Origin: Lysobacter_L cavernae
GTDB lineage: Bacteria > Pseudomonadota > Gammaproteobacteria > Xanthomonadales > Xanthomonadaceae
DNA length: 64,000 bases
Assembly: GCF_042648505.1 (NCBI RefSeq)
Contig: NZ_JBHRXK010000003.1
Span: 372,001 to 436,000, forward strand
Reading direction: 5' to 3'
Part shown: piece by piece, positions 60,451 through 64,000 of the stretch
Layout of the letters: the number at the start of each line of letters is the position of its first letter
How positions within the stretch are numbered: position 1 is the first letter of the stretch
The notes under the pieces: generated by a model
Databases searched by the model: none
The model's input: only the letters and a program-made list of their open reading frames with translations
What the model was told of the DNA's origin: nothing
Position numbers and translations under genes: made by a program

Positions 60451-60471
60451 CTGCCAGCGAATCCCGCCGAC

Positions 60472-60487
60472 TTCACTTTCGCTTCAC
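60472..60487 (+). promoter_or_regulatory. cre tag (CreB-binding site) before creD
   Basis: TTCAC at 60472-60476, six bases, then TTCAC at 60483-60487: an exact TTCAC-N6-TTCAC cre tag, the CreB-binding sequence of enterobacteria. It lies 66 bp upstream of creD, in the creC-creD gap, so creD has its own CreB-responsive promoter. Confidence 0.88.
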
Positions 60488-60553
60488 CGTCGCATCATCA
60501 TCGCCCCGCACGACCTGTCGATCCTGCCGTCATCACCACGACAGGAGTTGGAC

Positions 60554-61906
60554 ATGAGGCTTGCCCTGAAAATATTCATCGTGCTGGGGATGACCCTGGC
60601 GATACTGATTCCGCTGTTGATGATCCGTGGTGTCATCCATGACCGCCAGCAATACCGCGCGCAGGCGGTGGCCGATATCGCGCGCAGTTATGCCGGTGCG
60701 CAGTCGTTCGCCGGGCCGGTGCTGGTGGTGCCGTACACCGAGACCGTCGAGGTCGAGGAAACCGACAAATACAACATCGCGCACAAGGTGCGGCGGCAGA
60801 AGACCCGGCATTGGACTTTCTTCCCGACCACCCTCGACGTGCGCGGCCCAATGCAGACCAGCACGCGCAAGCGTGGTCTGCACGAGGTGCGCGTGTACGA
60901 GTGGCAGGCCCAGGCCAAGGCGCGCTTCGACGTGAAAGTCCCGGACGACGCAGATGCCGCCAGTGACCGCCGCATCGGCCGTCCCTGGTTGAGCTACGCC
61001 CTCGCCGATGCGCGCGGTGTGCGCTCGACACCACAGTTGCGGGTGAATGGTCGCGCGCTTGCGGTCGAGGAAGGGCTGGGCAGCCGCGACGGTGCCGGCC
61101 TGCACGTGCGCCTGGAGGCGCCCACGGCCGGACAGACGCTGGTGCTCGACAGCGAGCTCGACCTGCTGCTGGGCGGTACCGAGTCGCTGGCGCTGGTGCC
61201 ACTGGGCAAGAGCAATCGCTTCGCTCTCGAGTCGGGCTGGCTGCACCCGAGCTTCGTTGGTACGTCGCCGCGTTATGAGATCGGCCCGCAGGGCTTCAAG
61301 GCCGATTGGGAGGTCGCTTCGGTCGCGACCAATGCGCAACGCCAGTACCGGGAAGGCATGACGCTGCCGGTGACCGGCGGTCCACAGGCCGAGACGACCG
61401 ACCTGGCCGGCATCGACGCGGTCGGCGTGCGTCTGATCGAGCCGGTCAACGTCTACACCCAGGCCGACCGCGCCACCAAGTACGGCCTGCTGTTCGTGCT
61501 GCTGACCTTTGTCGGCTTTTTCATGCTGGAGCTGATCAAGCAGTTGCCGATCCACCCGATCCAGTACGGCCTGGTCGGTCTGGCGCTGGCGATCTTCTTC
61601 CTGTTGCTGGTCAGCCTCAGCGAGCACATTGAATTCATCTGGGCCTACCTAGCCGCAAGCGTCGCCTGCATCGGCTTGCTCGGCTTTTACCTGAGCGCGG
61701 TGCTGCGCAGTGTAGGCCGAGGCCTTGGCTTCGCGGCGATGCTGGCGACGCTGTACGCCGCGCTGTACGGTCTGCTGGTGTCGGAGGACAACGCGCTGGT
61801 GCTGGGTGCCGGCCTGCTGTTCCTGATCCTGGCCGCGATCATGGTGGTGACGCGCAAGGTCGACTGGTACCAGTTGGCCGGAGCGCGGCCCGCGGCGCGT
61901 GATTGA
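60554..61906 (+). CDS. creD: Inner membrane protein CreD
   Basis: A 450-residue CreD-family protein. One N-terminal membrane helix (about 7-27), a large periplasmic domain (about 28-310, with FFPTTLDVRGPMQTSTRKRG and the family ending GVRLIEPVNVYTQADRATKY), then about five to six TM helices (about 312-440). CreD is linked to cell-envelope stress and beta-lactam response. ATG 60554 follows AGGAG by six bases; a TTG at 60548 is in frame. It lies downstream of a cre tag. Confidence 0.95.
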   Translation: MRLALKIFIVLGMTLAILIPLLMIRGVIHDRQQYRAQAVADIARSYAGAQSFAGPVLVVPYTETVEVEETDKYNIAHKVRRQKTRHWTFFPTTLDVRGPMQTSTRKRGLHEVRVYEWQAQAKARFDVKVPDDADAASDRRIGRPWLSYALADARGVRSTPQLRVNGRALAVEEGLGSRDGAGLHVRLEAPTAGQTLVLDSELDLLLGGTESLALVPLGKSNRFALESGWLHPSFVGTSPRYEIGPQGFKADWEVASVATNAQRQYREGMTLPVTGGPQAETTDLAGIDAVGVRLIEPVNVYTQADRATKYGLLFVLLTFVGFFMLELIKQLPIHPIQYGLVGLALAIFFLLLVSLSEHIEFIWAYLAASVACIGLLGFYLSAVLRSVGRGLGFAAMLATLYAALYGLLVSEDNALVLGAGLLFLILAAIMVVTRKVDWYQLAGARPAARD

Positions 61907-61915
61907 TAGTGACGC

Positions 61916-61996
61916 GGTCGCAGGCTTTGCCTGCGGCCGCATCTTGTTGAAGCGGTTTAATCGTGGCATCGGGCGTTGCGCTGCAGCGCCCGATGC
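61916..61996 (+). terminator. Two hairpins after creD, possible terminator
   Basis: GGTCGCAGGC (61916-61925) pairs with GCCTGCGGCC (61929-61938, one wobble) over TTT, and GCATCGGGCG (61966-61975) pairs with CGCCCGATGC (61987-61996). Neither is followed by a long T run, so termination is plausible but not certain. Confidence 0.5.
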
Positions 61997-62027
61997 GTCC
62001 TCCCCCTGTGCAGGCGGGTTCAATAAG

Positions 62028-62663
62028 ATGTACGTCATGGATGCCACCGTTCCGGATACCGCCCGCGGGCTTGCCGTGCGCAGCTTCGTCGGCGCTGCGA
62101 TCGCACCCTACCTCGATGACCTGGCGCGGCTGCGCATCGCCGTGTTCCGCGACTGGCCGTATCTCTACGACGGCGACGCCGGCTACGAGGCGTTGTACCT
62201 GCGCACTTACCTGCAGTCGCCGCGCAGCATCGCCGTGCTTGCCTTCGACGGCGACCGGGTGATCGGTGCTTCCACCGGCCTGCCGCTGGCCGACGAGTCG
62301 GAGGCGTTCCTGACGCCGTTCGCGCACGCCTCGGTCGAGCCTCGCGAAGTGTTCTATTGCGGCGAGTCGGTGCTGCTGCCGTCCTACCGCGGTCGGGGCA
62401 TCGGCCACCGCTTCTTCGACGAGCGCGAGGCACACGCGCGTGGCTTTGGTGATTACGCCTGGACTGCGTTCTGTGCGGTCGAGCGTGACGCTGCCGATCC
62501 GCGCCGACCGGCCTTCCACCGTGGCAACGAGGCCTTCTGGCACAAGCGCGGCTACCGCCCGCGGCCCGAACTGCGCGTGTCGTTGCCGTGGCGCGAGGTC
62601 GGGCAGGGCGAGGTTGGGCACAGTCTGGGTTTCTGGCTGCGGCCGCTGGAGCGCAGTCGATGA
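62028..62663 (+). CDS. GNAT acetyltransferase coupled to carbon-nitrogen hydrolase
   Basis: A 211-residue GNAT-family protein. The N-terminal VRSFVGAAIAPYLDDLARLRI leads to LAFDGDRVIGASTGLP and the acetyl-CoA loop GESVLLPSYRGRGIGHRFFD. The conserved FHRGNEAFWHKRGY is a GNAT C-terminal feature. Its stop overlaps the start of the nitrilase-type gene (ATGA at 62660). In Bacillus YhcX-type proteins these two domains are fused, so the pair probably acts together. ATG 62028 is used; ATG 62037 is three codons later. Confidence 0.86.
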   Translation: MYVMDATVPDTARGLAVRSFVGAAIAPYLDDLARLRIAVFRDWPYLYDGDAGYEALYLRTYLQSPRSIAVLAFDGDRVIGASTGLPLADESEAFLTPFAHASVEPREVFYCGESVLLPSYRGRGIGHRFFDEREAHARGFGDYAWTAFCAVERDAADPRRPAFHRGNEAFWHKRGYRPRPELRVSLPWREVGQGEVGHSLGFWLRPLERSR

Positions 62664-63568
62664 GCGGCGCGATGAAAGTAGCGGTCGCCAAGTACCGGAT
62701 CGATGGCCCGGATGCGTTGCCCGACTTCGCCGCGTACGCCGACAAGCAGGCGCGCTGGCTGGCCGAGGCGCAGGCGATGGGCGCGCAACTGGCCGTTTTG
62801 CCGGAGTATCTGTCATTGGAGCTCGGGGCGACGTTTGACGAGGCCATCCGCGGTGATCTGCACGCCTCGCTGGTAGCGACGCAGGCCTGCCATGCCGCTT
62901 GGCTCGATCTGTACGCGCGGCTGGCCCGCGAGCTGCGCATGCACGTGGTCGCCGGCAGCTTTCTGCTCGACGTGGGCCGCGGTCGCTACCGCAACCGCAG
63001 CTACGCCTTCGCGCCGGATGGCAGTCACGTCTGGCAGGACAAGCTGCGTCTGACCGGGTTCGAGAAGCAAGCTGGCGTGATCGAGCCCGGCGATGCCTTG
63101 AAGGTGTTCGAGACCGGCGCGATGCGCAGTGCGGTGGCGGTCTGCTACGACAGTGAGTTCCCCCTGCCGGTGCGCGCCCAGTGCGAGGCTGGCGCGCGCC
63201 TGCTGATCGTGCCCAGCTGCACCGACACCGAGGCTGGCGCGACCCGCGTGCGCGTGGGTTGTCTGGCGCGCGCGCTGGAGAACCGCTGCTTCGTCGCGCA
63301 GTCGGTCACTGCCGGCGTGGCGCCGTGGAGCCCGGCGCTGGATGTCAACACCGGCGAGGCGGCGCTGATCGCACCGATGGATGTCGGCCTGCCGCACGAC
63401 GGCATGATCGTGCAGACCCGTGGCGAGCAGCACTGGGCCGTGGCCACGCTCGATTTCGCCGCGCTGGAGGCCAGCCGCGCCCATGCCCAGGTCGCCAATG
63501 ATCGCGACTGGTCGAGCCAGTATTTTCCGAGCGTGCAGCGGGCGAAGATGAGTGCGTTTGCGCGGTGA
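62660..63568 (+). CDS. Carbon-nitrogen hydrolase (nitrilase superfamily)
   Basis: A 302-residue nitrilase-superfamily amidase. The catalytic triad is Glu49 (VLPEYLSLE), Lys128 (WQDKLRLTGFE) and Cys162 (VCYDSEFP). Folded regions and length match the C-N hydrolase family; the substrate is unknown. It overlaps the upstream acetyltransferase gene by ATGA, so the products are made together. Role may be removal or repair of acylated amine metabolites (inference). Confidence 0.9.
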   Translation: MSGAMKVAVAKYRIDGPDALPDFAAYADKQARWLAEAQAMGAQLAVLPEYLSLELGATFDEAIRGDLHASLVATQACHAAWLDLYARLARELRMHVVAGSFLLDVGRGRYRNRSYAFAPDGSHVWQDKLRLTGFEKQAGVIEPGDALKVFETGAMRSAVAVCYDSEFPLPVRAQCEAGARLLIVPSCTDTEAGATRVRVGCLARALENRCFVAQSVTAGVAPWSPALDVNTGEAALIAPMDVGLPHDGMIVQTRGEQHWAVATLDFAALEASRAHAQVANDRDWSSQYFPSVQRAKMSAFAR

Positions 63569-63645
63569 GACAGGCAGGGCTGCCTGGATCCTTGCCGCCA
63601 TCTTCATACGGTGACCGGGGCTCGAAGGCACAGGGATTTTTTGCT

Positions 63646-63679
63646 CGTCATCCCCGCGCAGGCGGGGATCCAAGGACGT
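63646..63679. repeat. Single REP-like element
   Basis: TCGTCATCCCCGCGCAGGCG followed by GGGATCCAAGGACG: same family as the doublet at 1485 and the copy at 28608, with internal CCCCGC/GCGGGG hairpin. It begins a repeat-rich, apparently gene-free end of the window. Confidence 0.82.
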
Positions 63680-64000
63680 TGCTTTTACCGGTGAAAATAG
63701 GGTTCCACTTTGCTGTTGCTCTTCTCAAAGGCTTCCGTCCGCCTGCCGGCGGCCGGGTCACTTTCTTTTGCTGGCCCAAAAGAAAGTGACCAAAGAAAAC
63801 GGCCTCCCCGACAAATCAATCCCATTGACGGAGTTCGTATCGGCATTTTCCGACTCGCCATCCATGGCTCGGTCGGAAAACAGCGTGCATCCATGCACGC
63901 TGCCCTTCGGGTCTAGAAAAGTGATTGGCTGTCGAACATCAAAGAAAATCTTGTCGCATCGAGGCAATCGCACCTCACAGCCGCTTACCCGAACAGCGAC
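63680..64000. repeat. Repeat-rich non-coding end of the window
   Basis: No supported gene. GGTCACTTTCTTTTG (63756-63770) pairs perfectly with CAAAAGAAAGTGACC (63777-63791), a 15-bp stem of a type recognised in xanthomonad intergenic repeats. CAGCGTGCAT (63881-63890) pairs with ATGCACGCTG (63893-63902). Small ORFs on both strands here are low-complexity translations of the repeats and lack ribosome sites. Confidence 0.75.

Noticed and set aside
63685..63916. Small ORFs on both strands near the window end
   Set aside because: They are translations of dispersed repeats and hairpins (FGPAKESDPAAGRRTEAFEK-type sequence), lack ribosome sites, and overlap each other on opposite strands.

Overview
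The window is GC-rich chromosomal DNA from a gammaproteobacterium, most likely a member of the Xanthomonadaceae/Lysobacteraceae (Lysobacter/Luteimonas-like). The basis is the ohrR-ohr pair with cysteines placed as in Xanthomonas OhrR, a minCDE cluster and Mfd of the xanthomonad type, many small xanthomonad-type conserved hypotheticals, and several classes of dispersed palindromic repeat typical of these genomes. There are no rRNA or tRNA genes, no CRISPR array, no phage and no complete insertion sequence. Genus assignment is inference.

Layout. 0-10 kb: membrane protein, VOC protein, a REP doublet, Bcr/CflA drug exporter, secreted amidohydrolase, a two-gene non-homologous end-joining operon (ku-ligD), and an ACE-like M2 dipeptidase lipoprotein. 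10-16 kb: an acetyltransferase-minC-minD-minE operon followed by a small HExxH protein; then a NarL-type two-component system whose response-regulator 3' end is duplicated as a non-coding remnant. 16-25 kb: SRPBCC/GyrI-like protein, DUF423, AlkA-type glycosylase, M15 peptidase, DUF4177, beta-propeller-like lipoprotein, purT, EEP phosphatase lipoprotein, bpt, and a six-EF-hand secreted protein. 25-33 kb: an ECF sigma factor fused to a membrane domain, a DUF2007-like membrane protein, tesB, an amidase, MOSC, hydrolase, rlmKL and a methyltransferase.

33-42 kb is dominated by one 2627-residue trimeric autotransporter adhesin with internal segmental duplications. 42-53 kb: two pirins, DUF3861, aquaporin Z, small secreted proteins, endonuclease V, a two-HKD phospholipase D/cardiolipin-synthase-like protein, a SixA-like phosphatase lipoprotein and mfd, which carries a palindromic dispersed repeat inside its reading frame. 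53-64 kb: ohrR-ohr with a clear operator, a methyltransferase, GNAT, MmcQ/YjbR, CDF transporter, rlmJ, creB-creC-creD with a textbook cre tag before creD, and a coupled GNAT/carbon-nitrogen hydrolase pair. The last 430 bp is repeat-rich and appears non-coding.

Functional themes are DNA repair (Ku/LigD, AlkA, EndoV, Mfd), envelope maintenance and sensing (cre system, amidase, M15 peptidase, HKD phospholipase), peroxide defence (ohrR/ohr), division-site placement (minCDE) and surface adhesion. The most unusual items are the sigma factor-membrane fusion, the repeat embedded in mfd, the duplicated response-regulator tail, the giant adhesin, and the predicted leaderless promoter/operator of ohrR.
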